Assembly (NCBI GenBank): GCA_032622095.1
Contig: CP136061.1
Span: forward strand, 124,756,754 to 124,820,753
Source of the DNA: Siphonodentalium dalli
Taxonomy: Eukaryota > Mollusca > Scaphopoda > Gadilida > Siphonodentaliidae
Direction: 5' to 3'
Length of the DNA stretch: 64,000 bases
A program made the position numbers and the translations under genes. Shown here one piece after another: positions 46,186-57,956 of the stretch (position 1 is its first letter; every line of letters starts with the position of its first letter). The notes under the pieces are model-generated. The model was not told the DNA's origin. It did no database searches and saw only the letters and a list, made by a program, of their open reading frames with translations.

Positions 46186-47105
46186 ATTTATAACACCCAA
46201 TCAGCCCGAGAAACTTACAATCGGTGAGTTGCCCTTACCAATTAAATATGTGGTTGGTCTTACAGACCTGGTCATGTGAATACCAACCAATACTCCGCAG
46301 TCGGTATTACACCCAGATACTTCAACGCATTGTACTTGTGCCGAATCATTATATTTCAATTGACTTTTGTGTTAATCTTGGATTAATTAGAGAGCGCACT
46401 ATATACTTATATTCGTTTGTGCATTATTGCTACGTATCGGATTTATTTATGCCACACATTCCAAGCCGGATTTATAATATCACAGGCAGGACTTTCGACC
46501 AATGTAAGTTATCCAGTGCTTCGGTTACTGACCTTTATTTACTTTAAATATCTGTTAGATGTTGTCTGTGCTGTAAAACCGTCTGTCGTCGATTACATGT
46601 GTTCATTGTGTTGGCGTGGAGACTACTAAATGTTCTACTGTTCAGGACAGTAACTGCAGGATTTCGCAGACAAATCAAATGCTCATGCAACTCGTCAGAA
46701 CCCCCCACCCGATCTGAAGTTTAGTATTGCGTATACTATACTCAGTATTACTTTAATTAATAATTTAATTATTAACGTCTATATCTTTGGCATGCCGTAT
46801 CGCCCATTTCTTTCATGTCGCTACGTCCCTGCATGTGCTAGTTGTGACAAAACCTGGTATATTATAGCCCATATTAGTAATGCTCACCTCGGCGGACAAA
46901 TACATTTGTTTGAATGATCGGGAGTGCATAATTGGTCAACCAAGGTGTGGCCGCGAATAGAATACATAGGCTTGTTGTAATCACGACAGACGGTTTGATA
47001 GAACAGGCGACGACTTAAAGATCTTTACAGTAAATAAAGGTTGGTCACCGGACCTCATTAGATAACGTCCATTGGTCGAGGGCTGATTGGCGTGTTATAA
47101 ACATA
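46186..47105. repeat. Long-spaced inverted repeat
   Basis: TTTATAACACCCAATCAGCC near 46190 has its near complement GGCTGATTGGCGTGTTATAA near 47084. The roughly 25-bp arms could be the ends of a non-autonomous element of about 0.9 kb, but no flanking duplication was found. The interior has no recognisable gene; a 107-codon frame at 46224 has no domain. Confidence 0.4.
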
Positions 47106-47955
47106 TATAAATACAACAGGGGACAGCAGGAAAACATTGGGGTGAAGGAGAAGATCACTCGATCTTTTCGACCATCCCGGGCGCTTCGCGCCCATCTACT
47201 CACTCACCAGGAAAACAGCCGATTCTGGATATGCCGTCCCAAATTACTCTTTGTCTGTATAAATTAATTATGTTTCAATAATTTGTTATATTGACTTATG
47301 AATAAATAATCACATTCATATGCACGCTGTATTACATGTACTATCGTTCCAATATATCTTTCTGTTCATATATACACGTACACTTTGTTCAAAAGCATTT
47401 CACGTGCTTGTCGGGCAATTACTGAGTTAAATTTAAATCTTGGCGTTAAGACTTCACTGTAATTGAGATTAGCTATATACACGTACCCATATCGGTGAAT
47501 AGCTTTTTCGGAGTGATTTCCACAAACTCTATAGCTGCGTGGTAGGCTATAATTGCTTGAATCAAGAATATACCATTGTAGTTATATACTTGTATGCTTT
47601 CACTATAAATATTTATATAACCTCTTCCTGTCTAAAAATCGACTTCTAGTTTGTGTTTAATTAAAAACCTGGATGATGTCTTACTAACTTCCTTTTATCG
47701 CCTACCGTGTATTGATCGCGGAGAATGCGAGCGAGTATCTAAGGCTGCGCTCAAACAGGTGACAAAATGTCAGGCAAATTCTCATGCAATTATTCACCAA
47801 AGGTGATCCATTGCATACCTTTGAATGATCCATTTCGGCAGTACATATTATAGACTGTTCTATCGCTTGTTGATAGATTTAGTTTAAATTGCACAACTGA
47901 TTCTTGCCAGTTATTTGAAGCCTAAATTAAGGCGAGATACCTGACAACTTTCCAG
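47106..47955. other. No gene recognised
   Basis: Contains a small GC-rich hairpin, GGGCGCTTCGCGCCC, near 47179. If the downstream exon candidate is real, this stretch would be intron or upstream sequence. Confidence 0.4.
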
Positions 47956-48200
47956 ACAAATTTGCCAGTATGTTAATTGAGCCTAATAACGGGTCGTTAC
48001 TAGAAAGAGTAGAACAAAATCAAGATTTCTTACATCACATATACAGCAACCGACTAATCCCTTTCGTTAATCAAAATACATTTCCCACAAGCTTTCGGGT
48101 GGCATACACTACTGAATTGGACAAGTTTCTGTCACTCAAGTCAGGTCCACAACTTTTAACGCGCTGGGTTCACATGGACCAAACATTCAGCATAATTCAG
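47956..48200 (+). CDS. Candidate internal exon of an unidentified protein
   Basis: A 245-nt segment lies between a plausible acceptor (ACAACTTTCCAG, AG at 47954-47955) and a donor (ATAATTCAG|GTATAT, GT at 48201). It holds 81 whole codons without a stop. These read KFASMLIEPNNGSLLERVEQ, then QDFLHHIYSNRLIPFVNQ, then VAYTTELDKFLSLKSGP and LTRWVHMDQTFSIIQ. An ATG at 47970 could alternatively start a first exon. The composition looks protein-like, with mixed charged and aromatic residues, unlike the repeat-derived frames nearby. I do not recognise the family, and no partner exons were found. It could also be a fragment of a transposon gene. Confidence 0.35.
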
Positions 48201-48504
48201 GTATATCTTTGTGGCTTTGTGTGTGAAATAGTAATCTTCTAAACGTTGTTTCAACGAACAATCTCTGGTTGTGAACGTGTGATAAAAATTCCACGTTGTT
48301 CTACTTGTTGGACTATATATTGAGTGCATGAACCCACAGCAGAACCAACAAAGTATAGACAATGCTTTATTTCTCTTAATCCATAGAACATGACATGATA
48401 TTGAGAATAGAGATTATATACAAAAGGTCATAGGAGAAGGAACACACATACTCATGTACATAATATACAGCATGTCGTACATGTACGTACTTATAGGGTC
48501 CGTC

Positions 48505-48621
48505 ATAATAATCATCATCATCATCGTCGCCATCGTCGTTATCTTTCATCATCGTCATCGCCTTTGCTATATTCAGAGCCATCATGGTCACATCATCATC
48601 ATCATCATCATCATCATCATT

Positions 48622-48653
<32 letters not shown>

Positions 48654-48870
48654 ATATCGCCATTGTCATCATAAAAATTACTATCGTCATTGTAATCAAC
48701 ATCATCATCATAATTATAATATAATCATCAACATCGTCGTCGAATTTAATTGTGATCGCCATAGCTATCATCGTCATAATCTTAACCCTCATCATTGTCA
48801 TCGTCAACAATATAATCACGTCGTCGACATTCTCATCCTCCTCCTCATCACTATCGTCATTAATTTATTT
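48505..48870. repeat. (ATC)n microsatellite tract
   Basis: Long imperfect ATC/GAT array, purest around 48590-48655, degrading to both sides with CGTC interruptions. The 147- to 151-codon frames it opens on both strands (poly-Asp/Met or poly-Ile) are artefacts of the repeat. Confidence 0.9.
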
Positions 48871-49744
48871 AGTGGTGGCACGAGGACGCCCATGCCCTAT
48901 ATGTTTTAGCTATAATTGTCAACTTTCAATCGTTTAATAAGGAAGTACACATACGTGGTAATGTATCTCTGGATATCTTATTCAATATGAATGTTATGGC
49001 CACCTCTCTGTTGGTTATATTTTGTCAAATTAACTATTTCTTGATTATTTACTCATTGACGTTTAGTTCTCTTTGTACTGTACATGTTCAGATAATAATA
49101 ACAAACATGGAAACCACCATTATTCTGCACTTGTGTTATCTGTTCGACTATATCTGTCGCCTGTTTTTATGGATATCAATCCAAATGAATAATAAACCAG
49201 TCCAACGTATAATTTTGTAACTGATGGGAGAATCCATCTAGTATGGAAAGGGCTAAGAGTGTGAATTTATCAAAGACCTAGTGGCGGCACGAGCACGTCT
49301 GAAACGAAACGCACAGGAAGGGCTTCAAACGAGGCTCCCGGCGAGTCCCGGGTGTGGTGTTTCCTGACAGAAAAGTCATTACTTTGTGATTTCCCCTCCC
49401 ATTCGAGCTCACCGACATGACATATGAGTCTGCGGCTCATTGATTTGACCTATAGAACTTCAATAACCACTTGTAATCCCAAAGGGGCGAATGTCTGCGC
49501 ATGTTACGGTCTTCACGACTGCCCTTTATATATGACAAGGTATAGCATATGTGGATGCATAAGTGCATTTTAATTCCGTCTACAGTAATGTTCCAGTCCG
49601 AAAAATAATCTGACATTGTTGTAAATGAACACATGCGTATGTCGTCATGGCTACTGAAAATATATGACATTTTTATATCGTAACAATAGCTACACCTGGT
49701 TGGTGTATATGGAGTTGTCTTCCGTTGAATCCTGAAATAATGCT
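48871..49744. other. No gene recognised
   Basis: The phrase AGTGGYGGCACGAGSACGYC occurs at about 48871 and again near 49280, otherwise unremarkable. A 114-codon minus-strand frame at 49437-49781 has no domain. Confidence 0.4.
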
Positions 49745-50045
49745 CGCTTTTGTTACATTCCGATCCGGTTCCGAAAATCAAAATAGGTCGATATATATAT
49801 GTAGATGCTAAATACTTTTTAATGGACTTAATATGCCACAGAAAGTCTTATTTGAATATTACAATTTTGAAATGTTATTCAAGGTCCAAATTATGCTTGT
49901 TCTTGTTAAATCTCTGTCCGGCTCCATGGACAAAACGTATGCTAAAATATAGTTATTATATATTTACACCACCGAAGTCTAAATCAAGTTATTGAATTCA
50001 GAAAGTTCGGGTCCCGAACATTCTTCAGTATGGGACAATGAAAGT
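49745..50045 (+). repeat. Dispersed repeat I, copy 2
   Basis: GGTTCCGAAAATCAAAATAG followed by GTCGATATATATATG, then TTCGGGTCCCGAACATTCTT and CAGTATGGGACAATGAAAG. The same order is seen, more compactly, at 35115-35240. Here the TAAAGAGCG core is replaced by TGAAAGTG. Confidence 0.45.
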
Positions 50046-50164
50046 GTCAATGACTTGGGAAGGATTTAATTTTTCCCAAACAATGAATAGAATGAAAAAG
50101 AAGGAAAGACAAACGTTACAGTAAAGGGCTTGTATTGTGTAGATGAAATTATTTTCAATTCAAA

Positions 50165-51360
50165 CATTTCTCCAATAATTGTGGGCTGCAGGGTATGCAG
50201 GTGGATTCAAATTTGAAGTCCAAGAAGGCCGCTGGCAGCCATGTTTTTCATCGAATTTCGGAAATAATCGATGGCTCCCATCTATAGTTCACCCCGAAGA
50301 TCCACGTGATGTTAGGTGACGATTGAGTGAGGGATCTGGCCTGTTGGGTGTGCCGAAGGATTTAGTCATGTAAAGAGTGAAATCCAAGATGGCCGCTGGT
50401 AGCCATGTTTTTCATCGAGTTTCGGAAAAAATCGATGGATCCCATCTAGAGGTCACCCAGAAGATCCATATATGAAGTTTGGTGACGATCGGATAAGGGA
50501 TGTGGTATGTAGGGTCTGCCAAAGGATTTAGTCATACAAATAGTAAAGTCTAAGATTTCTGCCAGTCGCCATGTTTTCATCGCAAATTGTACAAATTCGA
50601 TGGCTCTCAGCTAAAGGTGATCCTAAATATGCTTGCAAATTTTCACAACAATTATCCAATAAATGCGGGCTGCAGGCTGTGCCAATGGATTCCAATTTGA
50701 AATCCAAGATGGCTGCTGACGGCCATGTTTTTTTTTTTTATCGAATTTGCGAAAATATCGATGGGTCCCATCTAAAGGTCACCCCGAATATCCATATGAA
50801 GTTTGGCGACGATCGGATGAGAGATGTGACATGTAGTGTGTGCCAAGGGATTCAGTCATACAAAGAGTAAAATCCAAGATGGTTGCTGGCGGCCATATTT
50901 TTAAATGAATTTCGGAAGGTCACCTTTAATATCCATATGAAGTTTGGTGGCGATCTGATGAGGGATGGGGTGTGCCAAAGGATTTAGTCATGCAAAGAGT
51001 AAAATTCAAGATGTCTACCGGCCAACATGTTTTCATCGAAAAAATTTCAAATTTGATATCGCCCACCGAGAGGTGATGCCTGTAAATTTTCAAAACATTT
51101 CTCCAATAAATGCGGGCCACAGGGTGTGCCGATGGATTCAAATTTGTTATCCAAAATGTCTTTTGGCAGCCATCTTTTTTAACGAATTTCAAAAAAAAAA
51201 ATCGATGGCTCCCACATCTAGAGGTCACCCCGAAGATCCATATGAAGTTTGGTGAATGTCGGACGAAGGGTGTGGTCGGTAGGGTGAGACAAAGGAATTT
51301 GTTGACGGACGTACGCACGGGCGGACGCACGACGGATGCCAACCCACGACAATAGCTCAA
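50165..51360 (-). repeat. Tandem array M2, related to M1 in opposite orientation
   Basis: Units contain TTTAGTCATGCAAAGAGTAA, AATCCAAGATGGCCGCTGG, GCCATGTTTTTCATCGA and CATATGAAGTTTGGTGACGA. The AATCCAAGATGGC to TTTAGTCAT part is the complement of the M1 unit. The array closes with ACGGACGTACGCACGGGCGG followed by ACGCACGACGG at about 51303-51333, mirroring the M1 leader. Frames of up to 144 codons arise from the repeat, not from a gene. Confidence 0.75.
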
Positions 51361-51484
51361 ACTTTAAAAGTAAAGTTGATCAAAAAAAAGATGAGCGTTC
51401 CTAGTTAGTCTATGCCTAAATGGTAGAAATGAAGAGTGTTTGAATTGAATTGAAAACAGTCGGAAATTGTTGTGGCCTTGGCAA

Positions 51485-51545
51485 GTATTTCAGAGCATAT
51501 ATATGAAGCCCGTATGTAATTATTTCGTGTATTTATCAACATATG
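51485..51545 (+). repeat. Dispersed repeat K, copy 3
   Basis: AGCATATATATGAAGCCCGT followed by ATGTAATTATTTCGTGTATT matches 6225-6260 and 765-810. Only a short core is preserved. Confidence 0.4.
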
Positions 51546-51836
51546 ATATACCTCCTTCCAAATTACTTAGACATCATTTAGAAGTTCGAATGAGCCTTAT
51601 CCGTTTAAGCGGCACTAACCCATGGAATCAACCTAGTAGCAAATGTTATAAGGCGCCGATCGATTGGGAGTTTTAACCATGATATACAGAGTTGCTAATT
51701 CTGATCCACACACTAGAGTTGGAATATGCCACACGAATTAAGAAGTACAATGAATGTATGAATATTGGTTTTCTCACCTTGAAGTCTACGTTTGACGCAG
51801 AAAAATGCATTAGTAGCTTTCTTTCCTTAAAGACAC

Positions 51837-52328
51837 GGTTGGCCTTGGCGGTGGGTATCCTGTGAAAATATCTCCACCCGTCAAAAACCGCCACAAACAG
51901 AAAGAACATCAAAATGTAGATAGACTTTGTCCGTATACAAATAAGAAATATCGCATAAACAGTATGTTATTGTCATATGTTTGACCATTGTTATGTAAAC
52001 AAAAGCATAAAAAGTTACTTTTCTGGTGTTTGTTTATATTATGATGGTAAACATAAAGAGCGTTCTTTGTTGGTGAATACCTGATATGGAACTAATAAAG
52101 AGCGTTTATGCCATTTGTGTGTGATTAGCCAGTAGCATAGTGCTGTCTTCTGTAACACAATCAAGCTCTTGCTTGGGTAAAATATAGTAGGTCTTTGTGA
52201 TAACATGCTGTGTACGCGATGGTCATGGTATATATGAACGGAACTGTATGCGTTTTGACGATTTTCTGTTTACGGTGTTTGGAACAAATATGAATATTTT
52301 CAACAATTAAGGCCGCACGTGCCTTTAA
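51837..52328 (+). mobile_element. TTAA element A, copy 5
   Basis: TTAAAGACACGGTTGGCCTT to CACGTGCCTTTAA, nearly identical to copies 3 and 4, with both TTAA sites intact and two TAAAGAGCG cores. Confidence 0.85.
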
Positions 52329-53283
52329 CAGTGTACCACTGTGCCCAAACAATTTTTTTTTTCAGACGGCTGGATCGAAAACCAGACCAAGATATTATAC
52401 TCATTTGTCAGTTCCAAAGGAGACTAGCTATAATTGAATTACATTTTATGCAAAGTTTTCCCCGATGAGTTGAAGAGCATAGCCTTAGTTTAATGCATGA
52501 TCACCACCAGATGTATTAAATGGTCTGTAGTGTATATCAAATTCATTTGCCCTGATATGTATGGATAGCAGTGAATCACCAGTAACTCGACAACAAATTA
52601 AGAGACCAAATGCCGTCTGAGTAGGTTTATGCGATTTAACTCCAATGTCTGTAAAACGTAAAACAACTACATTGTATCATCAATATGTACATGAAAAATA
52701 GATTGGCATATTTCTTATTTTTTATTATTAATAACTCTCTATTAATGATATTTCGCATATCAATACCGTTATCATGAAAACATTACTGTTACAGTGTAAA
52801 TACATATACAAATTCAATTAGTCTAATAAGACACCATAGTTTAATTAAAACTTGACGGTAAACATTGGTAAAATTAAAAGCAGTGAAAAAAATTCTGAAA
52901 ATCATATTCTGACTAAAACTATTTGAACTTACTGCACGAGGCGAGGTACTGTTATCGAGGTTTGTTCACAAATCACAGCAAAGGTTTCAACACGGAAATT
53001 TCGTTATTGGAGAACTATCCATAATAAATATAAAAACCAAGTTTATCTATTTCCCCCATGTTCTTCTTATAGAGGTGCTGTTTTTTTTTTGCAGACTTTG
53101 ATTGTTATAAATAGTTTTTGCACATTACCCACTGCGAGTGCCGACTTCCGGTTGTATAATATTTTCATTATAACTCTCGATTCCATTTCCTTCCCAATGG
53201 TGTAAACATCTAAATAAGCGTGAAATTATTAGAAAGATACCACTTGTGGTGTGCGCTTAATTAGGGTGAAGTCGGCTTATGTG
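52329..53283. other. No gene recognised
   Basis: AT-rich flank of the large inverted repeat, with a T/A-rich 52700-52900 section. Confidence 0.4.
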
Positions 53284-53364
53284 ATGTGATGGCTTATGGT
53301 AGTAGGATACAAAATAAGCATAGATTATTAAAATTGACTTGCTGTGTCATCCACTGGCGGGTTT

Positions 53365-54175
53365 ATTAACCCATTAAATGCCGATATTGACTAAAAGAAC
53401 CCGGGAGAGTCCGGGCACACATGGACCCGATCAGATTATATATTGATGGACTAATGGTAGTGAGGCACTTACTAAAGGTATACTGTGAAGATTGACTCGC
53501 CATCTCGTTCACGACCGGCTTCATTAACCCCTTAAAGACACGGTTGGCCTTGGCGGTTGGTATCCTGTGAAAATATTTCCACCCGACTTTGTCCGTATAC
53601 AAATAAGAAATATCGCATAAACAGTATGTTATGGTCATATGTTTGACCATTGTTATGTAAACAAAGGCAGAACAAGTTACTTTTCTGGTGTTTGTTTATA
53701 TTATGATGGTAAACATAAAGAGCGTTCTTTGTTGGTGAATACCTGATATGGAACTAATAAAGAGCGTTTATGTCATTTGTGTATGATTAGCCAGTAGCAT
53801 TGTGCTGTCTTCTGTAACACAATCAGGCTCTTGCTTAGGTAAAATATAGTAGGTCTTTATGATAACATGCTGTTTACGCGATGGTCATGGTATATATGAA
53901 CGGAACTGTATGCGTTTTACTGTTTTTCTGTTTGCGGTGTTTGGAACAAATATGAATATTTTCGACAATTAAGGCCGCACGTGCCTTTAAATGACGATAT
54001 GCACCAGAAGAACATAGGAGAGCCCGGGCAAGCCCGGACAGCCCCATGGGCCCACGGACAACATAATATGATTCTATATGGTAGTGGGATACATACTAAG
54101 TATAGGTTGCGAACGTTTATTTGCTGTGTCATCCACCGCCGGTTTTATTAACGCTTTAAATTCCGATATTGACTA
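53365..54175 (+). repeat. Array of about 175-bp modules, left arm
   Basis: Modules start with TTAACCCnTTAAATGnCGAT and carry GAGCCCGGGCAAGCCCGG-like GC-rich blocks, then a GGTAGTGxxxxAC block and a GACTCGCCATCTCGTTC-like block. Related modules occur at 57310-57740 and, inverted, at 60680-61140. The left array is interrupted by element A copy 6. Confidence 0.65.
53532..53990 (+). mobile_element. TTAA element A, copy 6 (internal deletion)
   Basis: Begins TTAAAGACACGGTTGGCCTT and ends CACGTGCCTTTAA, but lacks about 40 bp after CCACCCG. The empty site is preserved at 60838-60841 in the other arm (complement AACCCCTTAAATGACGATAT). This shows that a single TTAA was duplicated on insertion. Confidence 0.9.
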
Positions 54176-54342
54176 AATAGTGGAATAGATTAGTAACAAA
54201 AATTTTCACTTTATGACTAACGTATGAAATTTTGCAAATATGTACATATTCACACTCTAAATTGATATTAGGTATGGAACCACGCTGAAATTTCACTTTA
54301 ATCCCTCTTTTAAGGGATTTCCCGACTTTAAAGAGCGTTTCA

Positions 54343-55154
54343 TCTCATATATATTATGAAGACCTCTGTCTGTCTGTATGTCCTTTATATAATCGAAAAC
54401 GGGTTGACCGATCGAGACCAAACTTCCTATCCAAAGGTAAAATCGCAGGGGAATCGTCGACGTCGCATTTTGGAGAAGCACAGAGCACCCATTCTCCACT
54501 CTCGGTCACAAAAAACGGCACTGCGGTGGTTAATCAAGTGATAATTTAACGAGCGTTTGTTTTTGACGCATCGCTATAAAGAGCGTTTGTTTACCATTCA
54601 ACGTTATTAGCATCTGCAGAGAGATATACGGGCCATAATACTCTTACAACATTTCTGCAATATAATTGCCTCAAAGTGTATGTATGACACTTAGGTCAGA
54701 CTTAGGGGGGTAGTTAGTGTGGATATAGGCATAATGCTTCTCAGAAATCCCGGTTACAAACCAACACTCACAATTTCGTCTTTTGCATCAGATACCAACG
54801 CCACTGGTTCAAGATGTGTGTAGTTTGACGCAGACGAGATCTCGGAAACGGGTGGAGCTTTTTTTTATCAGTACGTGTGTGTAGTTTGACCAGGCGGTCG
54901 TCCTTGTCGTATTGGCGAGCTCGTGCGACGCCCGTGCAGCGCATGTGCAGACGAGATCTCGGAAACGGGTGGAGCTATCGACTTGAAATTTGCTATGTGA
55001 ATGTATCTTGCCCCGGATACGATTTTTATTGGGTCGCAGAGCCCGTGCGACGCAAGCTTCGCGCATGCGCAGACCAGATCTCGGAAACGGGTGGAGCTAT
55101 CGACTTGAAATTTGGTTTTTGCATAGCCCGGACAACGTCGGGCTCATCGGCTAG
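54343..55154 (+). mobile_element. Non-autonomous Helitron, first of a tandem pair
   Basis: Starts TCTCATATATATTATGAAG directly after host A. It ends AGCCCGGACAACGTCGGGCT + CATCGG + CTAG, that is a hairpin with an 8-bp stem (one bulge) six bases before a terminal CTAG. These are the structural marks of Helitrons: 5' TC, 3' hairpin and CTRR, no TIR. Internal tandem repeats of about 120 bp contain GAGATCTCGGAAACGGGTGG. No Rep/helicase is encoded. Confidence 0.8.
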
Positions 55155-55604
55155 TCTCATATATATTTTGAATACCTATGTCTGTATGTTTGTCTGTATG
55201 TTTGTTTGTTTGTCATTTATACAAATCTACGATTCTCGACCGATCGGGAAGAAACTTGGTACGTGTGTGTAGTTTGACCAGGCGGTGGACGTTGTCGTAT
55301 TGGCGAGCCCGTGCGGCGCCCACTTCGCGCATGCGCAGACGAGATCTCGGAAACGGGTGGAGCTATCGACTTGAAATTTGCTATGTGAATGTATGTTGCC
55401 CCGGATACGAATTTTATCGGGTCGCCGAGCCCGTGCGACGCCAGCTTCGCGCATGCGCAGACCATATCTCGGAAACGGTGGAGCTATCGACTTGAAATTT
55501 GGTTTTTGAATAGCCCGGACAACGTCGGGCTCATCGGCTACTTGAAATTTGGTTTTTGAATAGCCCGGATGAATAGCCCGGACAACGTCGGGCTCATCGG
55601 CTAG
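55155..55604 (+). mobile_element. Non-autonomous Helitron, second of a tandem pair
   Basis: Starts TCTCATATATATTTTGAATA immediately after the CTAG of the first copy, with no base between. It ends at CTAG 55601-55604 with the same hairpin, followed by host T. A partial duplicate of the 3' hairpin precedes the end (about 55510-55545). The empty site in the right arm (complement AGAGCGTTTCATAATTATAT, near 59900-59918) shows that the pair sits between A and T without target duplication. Confidence 0.8.
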
Positions 55605-56733
55605 TAATTATATAATTTACTAAATGTCGCAATTACTTTTCCCATGGAATATGCAATTAAAAATTAGGCACATACAGTAAGTATGACTCTGCGAGATATA
55701 TTGATACATTTCAGGCCAAAATTGGAACCCCCCCCCCCGTCCATGGTGGCCCTCAAAATGGCAGCAGTAAGTGGAAAATTTGACATTTATTCACTAACAT
55801 ATTCTATATCTGTTTCAGCTTTTTGGATCTGCTTGAGAATTTGACTCTATTTTGTGATGTTAACTGATCATTGTAGCAATGAAATATGTCATTCATGGGG
55901 TTCCATCCCCTTGAAATCCTTAAAAAAATCGATTTTTACAGAATTCAGTATAAAATTTCACAAAAAATCATAAATTGTATCCTAGTTACATTTCAACAAG
56001 AAATGAGCAGAACTGCTCAATGTAAGTGATGCATACCATTACTTGTGACAATATTATCCCAATGGAATCAAAATTTTCACTAAAAATGGCTATAAAAATG
56101 GCGGTCAAAATATGGAAAATTGAAAATATGGTCCCAGTGTGCCAATACAATCGCTTGTAAAAAAAATTGTTGTTGATGTATACAATTGGATATTATGTCG
56201 TAAGTACATTGAAAACTAACATTTATGATGCATCTTTGTTAAGTGTTACGATTACATTACCAAAATATTGGAATTTTCTCTAAAAATTCTAACTTATCAG
56301 GCTTGGACTATTTTGAACTATCTTTGGTATTTATTGATTTAATCTTTCTTAGATGCATCACATTGAGGAGTTTTTAGAAGAAGAAAAAATACTGAAGATG
56401 GCTTGCAAAATGTTCACAAAAGTTGATAGAAAAGTTGATATTTTCACATATATTCATTATTTCTCAGGTCTTCTGCAAAGGTAGCAAATTGTAATTCGCT
56501 TGGCTATTAAACCTGCTACTCAATCAACTGACAACTAACTGTTCTATTCTGGTTGTCCCTGTACCTTATGGGGCATGGCAATTCCATTTTACATGATGCA
56601 AAATGTAATTTAGCTGAAAACTTCTTACCGGATTCTGGCCATGTGTTCAACGGAAATGAGCAGAAATCTGAAAATAAACTGAGAGGGGTATAATTATATG
56701 CCTACTCTGGCCCAATAACATGTGACAATTTTT
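55605..56733 (+). repeat. Dispersed repeat D, copy 2 (left arm of the large inverted repeat)
   Basis: Non-coding. Corresponds to 14569-15640 and to the complement of 58320-59912. It contains several AAAATGGC motifs and GTTAACTGATCATTGTAGCA. A CCCCCCCCCC run lies near 55730. Confidence 0.75.
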
Positions 56734-57260
56734 GTTACATTGAGTTGAAATATTCATAATCAATGGTATGCCTCACTTACTGTGCACAGCGCTGCCCATT
56801 TCTTCTTAAAATAATACTAGAATCCTAACGGTGATTATTGGTGAAATTTCATACCAAATTCTGTAAAAATCGAATTATTGAGGGATCGGAAGGGACTGGG
56901 ATCCCACGAATGGCATATTTATGAAAAATACAAAATATTTCCGAATCAGTTACATAATTTTACAGCTTAAACTGATCTAGAAGATATTGGTGAAAAAACG
57001 CCAAATTGTTCTCTTTCAGCTGCCATTTTGACGGCCATCTTGGACGGGGAGTTCCAATTTTGCCATAAACATGTGGCATTATATCTTGCAGAGTCATACT
57101 TACTGTATATGTCTAATTTTAAATCGCAATTTTCATGGTAAGATTAATTGCGACATTTAATAAATTATATAATCACGAAACGCTCTTTAAATTCGGAAAA
57201 TTAAAGTGAAATTTCAGAGAGGGTCCATATCTAATATCAATAAGTTAGTGAATGTGTACA
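56734..57260 (-). repeat. Dispersed repeat D, partial inverted copy
   Basis: The complement matches 55605-56035, with landmarks CATTTCTTCTTAAAATAATAC, GAATGGCATATTTATG and GAAACGCTCTTTAAATTCGG. With copy 2 it makes a smaller foldback inside the large one, ending in the CGCTCTTTA core. Confidence 0.65.
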
Positions 57261-57309
57261 TATGGGCAAACTATCATGCTTTATTCACAATTTGAACAAT
57301 TGCCTTGGA

Positions 57310-57740
57310 AACTGAACTTAATCTACTCCACTAAAAGAACCCGGGACTCGGTGAGAGCCTGGGCGGATTCAGAGAGCAGGTCACACTCTATGTTGATGAC
57401 TAACGGTAGTGGTGCACTTGTAAAATTTAAACGATGAACATTGAATCGCCAACTCGTTCGTGGGCGGGTTCATTAACCCCTTGAATGGCGGTATAGGTTA
57501 GAATATCGCGACATATTTCGGGCAAGCGCGGGGAGGGGACCACATGGACCCGTAGACAGTGTAACATGATTCAGTATGGTAGTATAATGCATAGGCTGTG
57601 AAAAATTACTTGCCGTGCCACCCATCACCGGTTTTATTAACACTTTAATGTCGATATTGGCTAAGCGAACCGTAGCTGCGAATACTGACTCGCCATCTCG
57701 TACACGGCCGAGTTCATTAACCCCTTAAATGACGATGTGG
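57310..57740 (+). repeat. 175-bp modules in the spacer
   Basis: Three degenerate modules separated by TTAACCCCTTGAATGGCGGT, TTAACACTTTAATGTCGATA and TTAACCCCTTAAATGACGAT. They are related to the arrays in both arms. Confidence 0.6.
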
Positions 57741-57956
57741 ATCAGGAGAGCATGGAATTATTTTTTTCGTATCGTATAATGTAGGTAGATCACTTTCCAT
57801 TGGGAAATGCGTCGGAATTTATACATGTATACCTATAGTGGAAAGTGTTTTGATCTCTAGCATAAAGATGTTATACCCATAGTAATGGGGTGTTATACCT
57901 GTAGTAGAGCACACAACAATATATCCAATAAGTGTTATTAATGAATTAGGCTATTG

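Noticed and set aside
48376-48909. Frames of 147 and 151 codons on opposite strands
   Set aside because: Both are produced by the (ATC)n microsatellite (poly-Asp/Met and poly-Ile); no other coding evidence.
50926-51360. 144-codon minus-strand frame
   Set aside because: Lies wholly in tandem array M2 and repeats the unit; not protein-like beyond that.
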